From positions 1 through 32,538 of the forward strand of contig JAQGNJ010000191.1 in assembly GCA_028291885.1 (NCBI GenBank): 32,538 nucleotides of DNA, read 5' to 3'. The notes under the pieces were generated by a model. That model worked only from the letters and a program-made list of their open reading frames with translations. It made no database searches and had not been told where the DNA came from. Source of the DNA: Ramlibacter sp. Its GTDB lineage: Bacteria; Pseudomonadota; Gammaproteobacteria; Burkholderiales; Burkholderiaceae_C. The stretch's first letter is position 1; the number at the start of each line of letters is the position of its first letter. Shown piece after piece: positions 16,960-24,182 of the stretch. A program made the position numbers and the translations under genes.

Positions 16960-19226
16960 TGAGCGCGGTCGTCCAAACACCCCAAGGCCAAAAGGGCAGG
17001 CCCCCGGCCAAGCCCAGTCCGGCAGCGGCCAACGCCGCGGCCGCCAGTTTTGCGGCGCTGACGGCCAAGCTGGACTACCTCGAGCCTGCGGACGTGGAGC
17101 AGGTCCGGCGGGCCTACCGCTTCGCCGACGAAGCCCACCTGGGCCAGATCCGGGCCAGCGGCGAACCCTACATCACCCATCCGATCGCCGTCGCGGCGCA
17201 GTGCGCCGAATGGAAGCTCGACGCCCAGGCGCTGATGGCCGCCCTGCTGCACGACGCGATCGAGGATTGCGGCGTCACCAAGCCCGACCTGATCGAGCGC
17301 TTCGGCGCACCGGTCGCGGAACTGGTGGACGGCCTGACCAAGCTGGACAAGCTGCAGTTCAACACGCGCGAAGAGAACCAGGCCGAATCCTTCCGCAAGA
17401 TGCTGCTGGCGATGGCGCGCGACGTGCGGGTCATCCTGATCAAGCTGGCGGACCGCACCCACAACATGCGCACGCTGGACGACGTGGCGCGCGAAAAGTG
17501 GACCCGCATCTCCTCCGAAACGCTGGAGATCTACGCGCCCATCGCGCATCGGCTGGGCCTGAACCAGACCTATCGCGAGTTGCAGGAGCTGGCGTTCAAG
17601 CACCTGCGGCCCTGGCGCTACGCCATCCTGAACAAGGCGGTGACCAAGTCGCGCAACCGCCGGCGCGACCTGATCCAGAAGGTGCAGCGCGAAGTCGAAT
17701 CGGCCTTCCCCGAAGCCGGCATGACCGTGCGCATCGCCGGGCGCGAGAAGACGCTCTATTCGGTCTACCGCAAGATGGACGAAAAGCACCTGAGCTTCGC
17801 CCAGGTCACCGACATCTACGGCTTCCGGGTGATCGTCCCCACGGTGATCGACTGCTACACGGCGATGGGCCTGCTGCACCAGATCTACAAGCCGGTGCCG
17901 GGACGCTTCAAGGACCACATCGCCATCCCCAAGGTCAACGGCTACCAGTCGCTTCACACCACCCTGGTCGGGCCGGCCGGCGTGAACGTGGAGTTCCAGG
18001 TGCGGACCGAAGCGATGCACGTCGTGGCCGAATCGGGCGTCGCCGCGCACTGGCTGTACAAGGCCAGCCAGCCCGATGGCGACGGAGCCGACCGGCTCGG
18101 CACCAAGTGGCTGCAGTCGCTGCTGGATATCCAGCACGAAACGCGCGACGCCGCCGAGTTCTGGGACCACGTCAAGATCGACCTGTTCCCGGACGCCGTC
18201 TACGTCTTCACGCCCAAGAGCCAGATCATGGCCTTGCCGCGCGGCGCCACCGTCGTCGATTTCGCCTACTCGATCCACAGCAACATCGGCGACCGCACGG
18301 TGGCCGCCAAGATCAACGGCGTGCAGGTCCCGCTGCGCACGGAGCTCAAGAACGGCGATATCGTCGAAGTCGTGACGGCGCCGGTCTCGACACCCAACCC
18401 GGCCTGGCTCGGGTTCGTTCGCACTGGCCGCGCCCGCTCCAAGATCAGGCACCACCTCAAGACGCTGGCCCAGGTGGAGTCGCAGGCGCTGGGGGAGAAA
18501 CTGCTGACGCAGGCACTGCGCGCCGAAGGGATGGAGAAGCTGCCCGCCGAAGACGAGGCGCACCAGCCGATCTGGGAGAAGCTGCTGCGCTTCACCGGCA
18601 ACCGCAACCGCGCCGAACTGCTCACCGACATCGGCCTGGGCAAGCGCATCGCCAGCATCGTCGGCAAGCGCCTGATGACGCTGCTCGCAGAGAGGGGCGA
18701 AAGGCCCGACGCGCTGCTGCTCACGCGCGAGCGCTTCACCGCGCACGAGAACGTCTCGCAGGGCGAGGTGGTGCTCGATGGCAGCGAGAACGCTTCCGTG
18801 AAGTTCGCGACCTGTTGCCGGCCCGTCCCGGGCGAGTCCATCGTCGGCTATCTCGGACGCGGCGAAGGCCTGGTCGTGCATACGGAAGAGTGCGGTGTCG
18901 CCAAGCGGCTGCAGCACAAGGACAGCGAGCGCTTCATCAGCGTCGAATGGGCCGACGAGCCGGTGCGGCCGTTCGAGACCAGCGTGCTGGTGACGGTGTC
19001 CAACGGCAAGGGCGTGCTGGCGCGCATCGCCGCGGCGCTCGCCGGCGCGGAAGCGGACATCACGCACGTGGACATGGGCGTCGAGGAGGCGCAGGACGCG
19101 ACCGACCTGCGCTTCGTCATCGCGGTGCGCGACAAGGCGCACCTGGATTCTGTGCTGCGCAACCTCAAGCGCACGCCGTCCGTGATGCGGGCCCAGCGCG
19201 TGCGCCCGGGCAGCGGTTCGGGCTAG
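16959..19226 (+). CDS. spoT: Bifunctional (p)ppGpp synthetase/hydrolase SpoT (Rel/Spo family)
   Basis: This 755-residue protein carries an HD hydrolase domain (H74, H98-D99 in LLHDAIEDCG) and a synthetase domain (about 235–355 with GREKTLYSVYRKM and YGFRVIV). A TGS domain (about 408–470) and a C-terminal ACT domain (about 675–745) follow. The synthetase has RFKD at 316–319, the signature of bifunctional Rel/SpoT; monofunctional RelA has EFDD. The HDxxED hydrolase site is intact. It degrades and makes (p)ppGpp during nutrient stress. The start at MSAVVQ matches the gene's promoter position; the frame also continues 15 codons upstream. The Pro/Ala-rich first ~30 residues are variable. Its TAG stop is shared with greB on the other strand. 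Confidence 0.95.
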   Translation: MSAVVQTPQGQKGRPPAKPSPAAANAAAASFAALTAKLDYLEPADVEQVRRAYRFADEAHLGQIRASGEPYITHPIAVAAQCAEWKLDAQALMAALLHDAIEDCGVTKPDLIERFGAPVAELVDGLTKLDKLQFNTREENQAESFRKMLLAMARDVRVILIKLADRTHNMRTLDDVAREKWTRISSETLEIYAPIAHRLGLNQTYRELQELAFKHLRPWRYAILNKAVTKSRNRRRDLIQKVQREVESAFPEAGMTVRIAGREKTLYSVYRKMDEKHLSFAQVTDIYGFRVIVPTVIDCYTAMGLLHQIYKPVPGRFKDHIAIPKVNGYQSLHTTLVGPAGVNVEFQVRTEAMHVVAESGVAAHWLYKASQPDGDGADRLGTKWLQSLLDIQHETRDAAEFWDHVKIDLFPDAVYVFTPKSQIMALPRGATVVDFAYSIHSNIGDRTVAAKINGVQVPLRTELKNGDIVEVVTAPVSTPNPAWLGFVRTGRARSKIRHHLKTLAQVESQALGEKLLTQALRAEGMEKLPAEDEAHQPIWEKLLRFTGNRNRAELLTDIGLGKRIASIVGKRLMTLLAERGERPDALLLTRERFTAHENVSQGEVVLDGSENASVKFATCCRPVPGESIVGYLGRGEGLVVHTEECGVAKRLQHKDSERFISVEWADEPVRPFETSVLVTVSNGKGVLARIAAALAGAEADITHVDMGVEEAQDATDLRFVIAVRDKAHLDSVLRNLKRTPSVMRAQRVRPGSGSG

Positions 19227-19786
19227 CCGCCGGCAGGCGCCGGATAGCCGACGTCGAGAACCTCGATGTCGTGCACGCCGCTAGGCGTCACCAGCTTGAC
19301 CTCGTCGCCCTTGCGCGCCTTCAGCAGCGCGCGCGCCACCGGCGAGACCCAGCTGACCTGCCCGAGCGAACTATCGGCTTCGTCGACGCCCATGATGGTG
19401 ATGGTGCGCTCCTGGCCCGTTTCGTCCGCGTAGGTCACGGTGGCGCCGAAAAACACCTGGTCGTGGCCGTGGTGCAGGGACGGATCGGTGACTTCGGCCA
19501 CCTCCAGCCGCTTGGTCAGGAAGCGGATGCGCCGGTCGATCTCGCGCAGCCGCTTCTTTCCGTACAGGTAGTCGCCGTTCTCCGAGCGGTCGCCGTTGCT
19601 CGCGGCCCAGTGCACGACCTCCACCACCTTGGGCCGCTCTTCGTCCATCAGCTGCAGCAATTCGCCGCGCAGGCGCGCGTAGCCTTGCGGCGTGATGTAG
19701 TTCTTGCTGCCCGCGGGCAGCGCGGGCAACGACACTTCGTCGTCGTCCTCGTCGCTGTCGGTTTCCCTGGTGAAAGCCTTGCTCAT
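19223..19786 (-). CDS. greB: Transcription elongation factor GreB
   Basis: This 187-residue protein has the Gre coiled-coil finger (YITPQGYARLRGELLQLMDE, then NGDRSENGDYLYGKKRLREI with the acidic tip) and the C-terminal FKBP-like domain. Extra basic and acidic N-terminal residues (SDEDDDEVSLP) and the absence of GreA-type finishing favour GreB. Gre factors rescue backtracked RNA polymerase by stimulating transcript cleavage. It converges on spoT. Both stop codons lie in the palindrome CTAG at 19223–19226. A TATGCT sequence six bases before its ATG could give a leaderless or very short leader. Confidence 0.93.
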   Translation of the reverse strand: MSKAFTRETDSDEDDDEVSLPALPAGSKNYITPQGYARLRGELLQLMDEERPKVVEVVHWAASNGDRSENGDYLYGKKRLREIDRRIRFLTKRLEVAEVTDPSLHHGHDQVFFGATVTYADETGQERTITIMGVDEADSSLGQVSWVSPVARALLKARKGDEVKLVTPSGVHDIEVLDVGYPAPAGG

Positions 19787-19830
19787 GCCAGCAGCATAGC
19801 GACAGCGCGCGGCGTGTTGTTCGCGGGCTT

Positions 19831-19860
19831 GTCCTACAGTCGCTTCAGGGGTGTCCTATG
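19831..19860 (+). promoter_or_regulatory. Two direct GTCCTA motifs upstream of the small conserved gene
   Basis: GTCCTACA at 19831–19838 and GTCCTATG at 19853–19860 share GTCCTA and are spaced 22 bases apart, two helical turns. The first copy is also found upstream of three other genes in this window (20237, 23613 and 29362). Each could also contain a −10-like TACA element. Confidence 0.4.
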
Positions 19861-19913
19861 CGGCGGACTCCGGGCGCGCCGGAATAATCGCGCAACACCG
19901 GAGTCGCGACCGC

Positions 19914-20210
19914 ATGACACAAGCCTCATCCCCCGTCATCAACCCCACGCGGGAAGACGCTTACTGGCAGCGCGAATTCAGCAAGCAGCCGTATTACCGG
20001 CCCGAGTTGAGCTACGACGATTACAGTCCCGCGTACCGTGTCGGCTACACCGCGCCGCTGCGCCGCGAAGGCAGTTTCGCCGCGCTCGAAGAGCAACTCC
20101 AGCAGGACTGGAAGCAGGTCAAGGGACGCTCGCGCCTGACCTGGTCCGAGGCGCGCCAGGCGACTCGGGCGGCGTGGGACCGCGTGTCCCGCAAGGAGCA
20201 TCCGTGCTGA
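19914..20210 (+). CDS. Conserved small protein of Burkholderiales, function unknown
   Basis: This 98-residue soluble protein has no signal peptide or membrane segment. Its pattern is EDAYWQREFSKQPYYRPE, then LSYDDYSPAYRVGY, and a C-terminal WSEARQATRAAWDRV. I recognise this arrangement (YW-x-E…PYY…YD-x-Y-x-PAYR…W-x-x-AR-x-ATR-x-AWDRV) as a common uncharacterised family in Burkholderiales, without a known activity. The high Tyr/Trp content with alternating charge is unusual for a cytosolic protein. The ATG at 19914 with GGAG a dozen bases upstream fits the family start better than the earlier in-frame ATG at 19851. Two GTCCTA motifs 22 bases apart lie upstream. It does not seem to belong to an operon. 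Confidence 0.75.
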   Translation: MTQASSPVINPTREDAYWQREFSKQPYYRPELSYDDYSPAYRVGYTAPLRREGSFAALEEQLQQDWKQVKGRSRLTWSEARQATRAAWDRVSRKEHPC

Positions 20211-20236
20211 CCCCGAACTCAGGCGATGAAGTCTTC

Positions 20237-20244
20237 GTCCTACA
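20237..20244 (+). promoter_or_regulatory. GTCCTACA motif upstream of the HK-like gene at 20336
   Basis: A single exact GTCCTACA lies 99 bases before the ATG at 20336 and 52 bases before the extended −10 at 20289. Confidence 0.4.
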
Positions 20245-20285
20245 GAGTGCACGGCCGCCCCCTGACGGCGTGAAAACGGCCGCGT

Positions 20286-20294
20286 TGCTACATT
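20286..20294 (+). promoter_or_regulatory. Extended −10 promoter upstream of the HK-like gene
   Basis: TTGCTACATT ends at 20294, with the same ten bases as before spoT. It is six bases before an ATG at 20301, which begins a 14-codon reading frame. No −35 box is convincing. Confidence 0.4.
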
Positions 20295-20300
20295 CCGTGA

Positions 20301-20345
20301 ATGACAATACCCCAGCAGTACGAGGCAGGTCCCACATGGCATTAG
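20301..20345 (+). CDS. Possible 14-codon leader peptide upstream of the HK-like gene
   Basis: ATG at 20301 would encode MTIPQQYEAGPTWH, with its TAG stop at 20343–20345. The stop lies seven bases inside the downstream gene (ATG at 20336), so ribosomes finishing the leader end on top of the next start codon. With the −10 element ending six bases before the ATG, the leader would be translated from the very 5' end of the message. The frame is short enough to occur by chance. Confidence 0.3.
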   Translation: MTIPQQYEAGPTWH

Positions 20346-21061
20346 CCGCCCAGGTTTCCACGTCCAGCAGCGCCCCGGCCGCAAGGCGTCCGCGCTCGGG
20401 CGCCGAGGCGGCGCGCTACAGCGTACTGCGCCGGCTCGCCCCGGCTCTCAAGCACGACATGGTCGTCAACCTGCAGGCCGTCGCAATGATGGCCGAGGTT
20501 CTCAACGCCCGCCTCGAGCGCGGCCTGACCAATCCCGCCGAATTCCAGAAGAGCGTTTCCAAGATCAACCGGCTCGCGCGCGAGGCAGTGATGACCTGCC
20601 TGGACGTCGCCGCCTGGATCGAGCCCGGCGAGGACGAGGGCATCCGGCTGCGCGAAGGCGTCGACGAATGCGTCGGCCTGCTGGCCGGCAACTTCAACTT
20701 CCGCGGTTTCAGCATCAGCAACGAGGTGCCGGACGTCGAGTTCGAGGTCTCGCGCGAGGCGCTTCGCAACCTGCTGAGCGCATCGCTGATCACGCTCACC
20801 GATGCCTCGTCCGCGCCGGCCGACGTGCTGGTCAAGGCAGAAGTTTCCGCAGGCTTCGCCGTGCTGACAGCGCGCTGCGAAGCCCGCGAGAGCGACCCCG
20901 AAGCGATGCCCTTCGCTGTCAGCTACCGCCAGCTGGACTGGTCGGACGTGCAGGCGCTGGCCGTGGCGGAATCGGTCGAGCTGTTCCGCACCGCCGACCA
21001 GATCGTCATGCGCATGCCGCGCGCGGTCGCAACCACGCCACTGCAGATCGTCCCGGTCTAA
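20336..21061 (+). CDS. Degenerate histidine-kinase-like protein
   Basis: This 241-residue soluble protein has a helical hairpin beginning LAPALKHDMVVNLQAVAMMAE, in which H40-D41 resembles the H-box of a dimerisation/phosphotransfer domain. It continues RDECVGLL-like then LREGVDECVGLLAGNFNFRG and a nucleotide-binding-like fold. The G1 and G2 boxes of a true HATPase domain are not recognisable, and the N-box is altered (ALRNLLSASLITLTD). It may be a phosphotransfer or scaffold protein rather than a kinase. It shares layout with the protein at 24183. The ATG is at 20336; an in-frame GTG at 20297 is an alternative. It precedes a convergent GGDEF-EAL gene. Confidence 0.6.
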   Translation: MALAAQVSTSSSAPAARRPRSGAEAARYSVLRRLAPALKHDMVVNLQAVAMMAEVLNARLERGLTNPAEFQKSVSKINRLAREAVMTCLDVAAWIEPGEDEGIRLREGVDECVGLLAGNFNFRGFSISNEVPDVEFEVSREALRNLLSASLITLTDASSAPADVLVKAEVSAGFAVLTARCEARESDPEAMPFAVSYRQLDWSDVQALAVAESVELFRTADQIVMRMPRAVATTPLQIVPV

Positions 21062-21080
21062 CCGGCCGCCGCCTCCGGCC

Positions 21081-23519
21081 TCACTGCTCCAGCGAGGCCA
21101 TGAACCGCTCCAGTTCCGCGACGGCGAGCGGCTTGCAGAACAAGTAGCCTTGGTAAGCGGGGCAGCCCTGCTCCGCGAGAAATGCGCGCTGCTCCTCGGT
21201 TTCCACGCCTTCGGCGATCACGCCCAGCCCCAGGCTCTGCGCCAGGCCGATGATGGTCCTGGCGATGGCGGCGTCGTTGGCGTCGGTGAGCACTTCCTTG
21301 ACGAACTCGCGATCGATCTTCAGCTGGTCCAGCGGCAGGCGCTTGAGATAGGACAGCGACGAGTAGCCCATGCCGAAGTCGTCCAGCGACAGGGTCACGC
21401 CCATCTCCTTGAGGCTGCCCATCTTGGCGACGGTCACCTCGATGCCGTCGGCCAGCAGGCTCTCGGTCAGTTCCAGCTTGAGCTTCTGCGGTTCGATGCC
21501 GGCATGCGCGATGGCCTGCATCACCTCGTCGACGAAGTCCGGGTGCCGGAACTGCCGCACGCTGACGTTGACCGCGATGTTCAGGTGGCGCCGCTCCGGC
21601 CGCTTGGCCCATTCCGCGAGCTGGCTGCATGCAGCCTCGAGCACCCAGCGGCCGATCGGGATGATCAGCGAGGTTTCTTCCGCCGTCGGGATGAACTCGT
21701 CGGGACCGACGCGCCCGCGCTCCGGATGGTCCCAGCGCAGCAGCGCCTCGACGCCGGTCATGCGGCCGTCGGCGCCGACCTGCGGCTGGTAGTCGATCAG
21801 GAACTGGTTCTCGCGCCAGGCCTGGCGCAGGTCCGCGGCCAGCGCCGCGTTCGCCGTCACCAGCGCCTGCATCTCCGGGTCGAAGAAGCAGACCGTGTTG
21901 CGGCCGGCGCTCTTGGCCTGGTACATCGCCAGGTCGGCTTGCTTGAGCAGTTCGCTCACGCTGCACGGCGCCTTGCCGAACAGCGTCACGCCGATGCTGC
22001 AGGTGCTGTGATGCAGGTATCCCGGCAGCACATAGGGCTCGCCGAGCGTCGTCAGGATGCGGTCGCTGACGATGCGGGCCGCCGCGGCCGGCTCCAGCGG
22101 CTTGGCGTTGGAGTTCTCGATCAGGATCACGAACTCGTCGCCGCCAAGTCGCGCCACCGTGTCGCCCTTGGCCACGCAGGAACGCAGCCGCTCCGCGACC
22201 TGCTGCAGCAGCATGTCGCCCTTCTGGTGGCCCAGCGTGTCGTTCAGGATCTTGAAGTTGTCCAGGTCAATGAACATCAGGGCGCCCTCGCGCGGCCGCT
22301 CCTGGTCGGACAGGGCCACGTGGAGCCGGTCCAGCAACAGCTGCCGGTTCGGCAATTTGGTCAACGGGTCGTAGAAGGCCAGGTACTGGATCTTCTCTTC
22401 GGCGCTCTTGCGCTCGCTGATGTCCCGGCCGACGGCGACCCAGTGCGTGAGCTTGCGCGAGCTGTCCCACACCGGCGACACGTCCAGGTCCACCCAGAAG
22501 GGCTCGCCGTTCTTCTTGTAGTTGATCAGGTCGACCCGCACCGGCTCCCATTGCTCGAGCGCCGCGCGGATGTGATCGAGCTCGCCGCGCTGGGTGTCGG
22601 GACCCTGCAGCAGCCGCGGCGTGCTGCCCAGCACCTCTTCGCGGCTGTAACCGGTGCGCCGCTCGAAGGCCTCGTTGACGAACACGATGCGCGGGCCGGG
22701 CGCGCTGAACGGGCCGGCTTCCGTGATGATGACGATGTCGTTCAGCCTGGCGATGCTGCTTTCGAGCAGCCGCAGCTGTTCCTCCGATTTGTGGCGGGCC
22801 GTCACGTCGCGCAGGTGGACCGCGAGCCCGCCGCCGAACGGGTAGCCGCGCACTTCCAGCCAGGTGCTCACGCGGGCGTCGAGCTCCTCGAATTCGATGC
22901 TCTCGTTGCGCGCGACGGCGGTGTGGAAGGTTTCCTCCAGCCGGAACCGCACCGTCTTCTGGAACGAGCTCCAGAGCTTCTTGCCGAGAAGCTCGTCCGC
23001 GCTGCGCCCCAGCAGCCGCTCCGCTTCCTCGTTGACGTAGCTGAACTGGCCGTCGCGGTCGACGGTCGCGAACGCTTCTCCGCTCCCCATCGCCCCGCCC
23101 ATGCTCACTGTGTGTCGCAGCAGGGTTCCGTGCGAGTAGCCGTGCGGCGCGATCTCCTGCAGCGCGCCCTCCACCCGCACGATCTTGCCGCTCTCGTCGC
23201 GGCCCGGATGCGCCAGCGTGCGGACCCATGCCCGGCGCCCCTGCTGGGTGATGATCTGCATCTCCTCGTCGAAGGCGACGCCCTGCCTGGCGCAGGCGCT
23301 GAACCGCGCTTCGATCTTCTCGCGCCACTCGGGCGCGTAGAAGCTGAAGGCCTTTTCGAGCGATGGCGAAAAACCGGGCTCGACCTCGTGCAGCACGGCC
23401 AGCTGGTCGGACCACACCAGCCGCTCCTTCGCAAGATCGATCATCCAGACGCCGACGAAGGCGGTCCGCTCCACGAGTTTCAGGAAGGTATTGGCTTGCT
23501 GGAGCTGGGCTGATTCCAT
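21081..23519 (-). CDS. PAS-PAS-PAS-GGDEF-EAL cyclic-di-GMP enzyme with a LOV-like PAS
   Basis: This 812-residue soluble protein carries three PAS-type domains (about 15–125, 140–245 and 255–372), a GGDEF domain with intact RLGGDEF (457–463), and an EAL domain with intact E591-A592-L593. The EAL domain also has the DDFG motif at 713–716 and EGVE at 770–773. Both active sites are present, so it could make or break c-di-GMP. The I-site RxxD just before GGDEF is AKGD, so product inhibition is unlikely. The third PAS resembles a LOV photosensor (see findings). No membrane segment is present. The ATG at 23519 was chosen; a GTG at 23582 would add 21 residues. Its promoter may lie near 23662–23689. 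Confidence 0.92.
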   Translation of the reverse strand: MESAQLQQANTFLKLVERTAFVGVWMIDLAKERLVWSDQLAVLHEVEPGFSPSLEKAFSFYAPEWREKIEARFSACARQGVAFDEEMQIITQQGRRAWVRTLAHPGRDESGKIVRVEGALQEIAPHGYSHGTLLRHTVSMGGAMGSGEAFATVDRDGQFSYVNEEAERLLGRSADELLGKKLWSSFQKTVRFRLEETFHTAVARNESIEFEELDARVSTWLEVRGYPFGGGLAVHLRDVTARHKSEEQLRLLESSIARLNDIVIITEAGPFSAPGPRIVFVNEAFERRTGYSREEVLGSTPRLLQGPDTQRGELDHIRAALEQWEPVRVDLINYKKNGEPFWVDLDVSPVWDSSRKLTHWVAVGRDISERKSAEEKIQYLAFYDPLTKLPNRQLLLDRLHVALSDQERPREGALMFIDLDNFKILNDTLGHQKGDMLLQQVAERLRSCVAKGDTVARLGGDEFVILIENSNAKPLEPAAAARIVSDRILTTLGEPYVLPGYLHHSTCSIGVTLFGKAPCSVSELLKQADLAMYQAKSAGRNTVCFFDPEMQALVTANAALAADLRQAWRENQFLIDYQPQVGADGRMTGVEALLRWDHPERGRVGPDEFIPTAEETSLIIPIGRWVLEAACSQLAEWAKRPERRHLNIAVNVSVRQFRHPDFVDEVMQAIAHAGIEPQKLKLELTESLLADGIEVTVAKMGSLKEMGVTLSLDDFGMGYSSLSYLKRLPLDQLKIDREFVKEVLTDANDAAIARTIIGLAQSLGLGVIAEGVETEEQRAFLAEQGCPAYQGYLFCKPLAVAELERFMASLEQ

Positions 23520-23603
23520 GTGGGTCGGCAGATCAGAGGTAACAGTCGGTGCGCACGAATCGAAACCCGATGTTAATTGCACGCTGCGAGCTGTTCGTCA
23601 TCA

Positions 23604-23619
23604 GTAGGCACCGTCCTAC
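23604..23619. promoter_or_regulatory. GTAGG–CCTAC dyad containing GTCCTACA
   Basis: GTAGG (23604–23608) and CCTAC (23615–23619) are inverted with six bases between, and the right arm is part of GTCCTACA at 23613–23620. It lies in the region between the divergent GGDEF-EAL and response-regulator genes, downstream of the possible minus-strand promoter. Confidence 0.45.
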
Positions 23620-23661
23620 AGAGGAAAGCGGGGCCGTCCGAGATGAACCGAAGCTGCCAAC

Positions 23662-23689
23662 ATTAGAGTGAGTAACGCCTTGATACCAA
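23662..23689 (-). promoter_or_regulatory. Possible sigma-70 promoter for the GGDEF-EAL gene
   Basis: Read on the minus strand, TTGGTA (23689–23684) and TCTAAT (23667–23662) are spaced by 16 bases. The −10 has five of six consensus bases. It would give a leader of about 135 bases. Confidence 0.35.
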
Positions 23690-23708
23690 TACTTACCTGA
23701 AGCAGTAT
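23680..23708 (+). promoter_or_regulatory. Possible promoter of the response-regulator gene
   Basis: TTGATA at 23680–23685 with a weak −10 CAGTAT at 23703–23708 (17-base spacing) lies 30 bases ahead of the GTG start. It overlaps the −35 of the possible opposing promoter. Confidence 0.3.
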
Positions 23709-23737
23709 CGGCACCGCGCGCAGCAACAGGAATCACC

Positions 23738-24136
23738 GTGCAAGAGCTGAAAGCCTATGTCGTCGAAGACAACGCCACCATCCGCGAAAACCTGATCAGC
23801 GCGCTGGAAGAACTGACCTGCGTGCGGGTCATCGGCAACAGCGCGACGGAGGACGAAGGACTCGAATGGCTCGAACGCAACACACAGGACTGGGACCTCG
23901 TGGTCGTCGATCTTTTCCTGCAGCGAGGCAGCGGCATCCGCCTGGTGCAGCGCATCAACCGTTCGAGCACGAGCCAGAAGATCATCGTGTTCAGCAACTA
24001 CGTGAACGCGAGTGTCCGCAAGCGCTGCGCGCAGCTCGGCGTCGACGCGGTGTTCGACAAATCCACCGAGATCGATTTCCTGGTGGACTACTGCGCGCGC
24101 CAGTGTTCCTACGTCGCCCAGGAAGCCGGGACCTAG
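23738..24136 (+). CDS. Single-domain response regulator (receiver only)
   Basis: This 132-residue protein consists of one receiver domain. The acidic pocket is E10-D11, the phospho-acceptor D58 lies in LVVVDLFLQRGSG, the switch residue is S86 (VFSNYV) and the lysine is K108 (FDKS). All needed residues are present, so phosphorylation is likely. There is no output domain, so it must act by binding a partner, possibly the histidine-kinase-like protein encoded next. It starts with GTG at 23738, with AGGAA seven bases upstream. The tail RQCSYVAQEAGT is short and non-conserved. It is transcribed with the gene at 24183 (46-base gap). Confidence 0.88.
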   Translation: MQELKAYVVEDNATIRENLISALEELTCVRVIGNSATEDEGLEWLERNTQDWDLVVVDLFLQRGSGIRLVQRINRSSTSQKIIVFSNYVNASVRKRCAQLGVDAVFDKSTEIDFLVDYCARQCSYVAQEAGT

Positions 24137-24182
24137 CGGCCGCCATCCACCCGATTTTTCACCCCACGACAGCGAGGACGGA

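Noticed and set aside
17201-20335. Very long plus-strand open frame running through spoT and greB
   Set aside because: It is an out-of-frame shadow typical of GC-rich DNA, and only its last part (from 20336) is a plausible gene.
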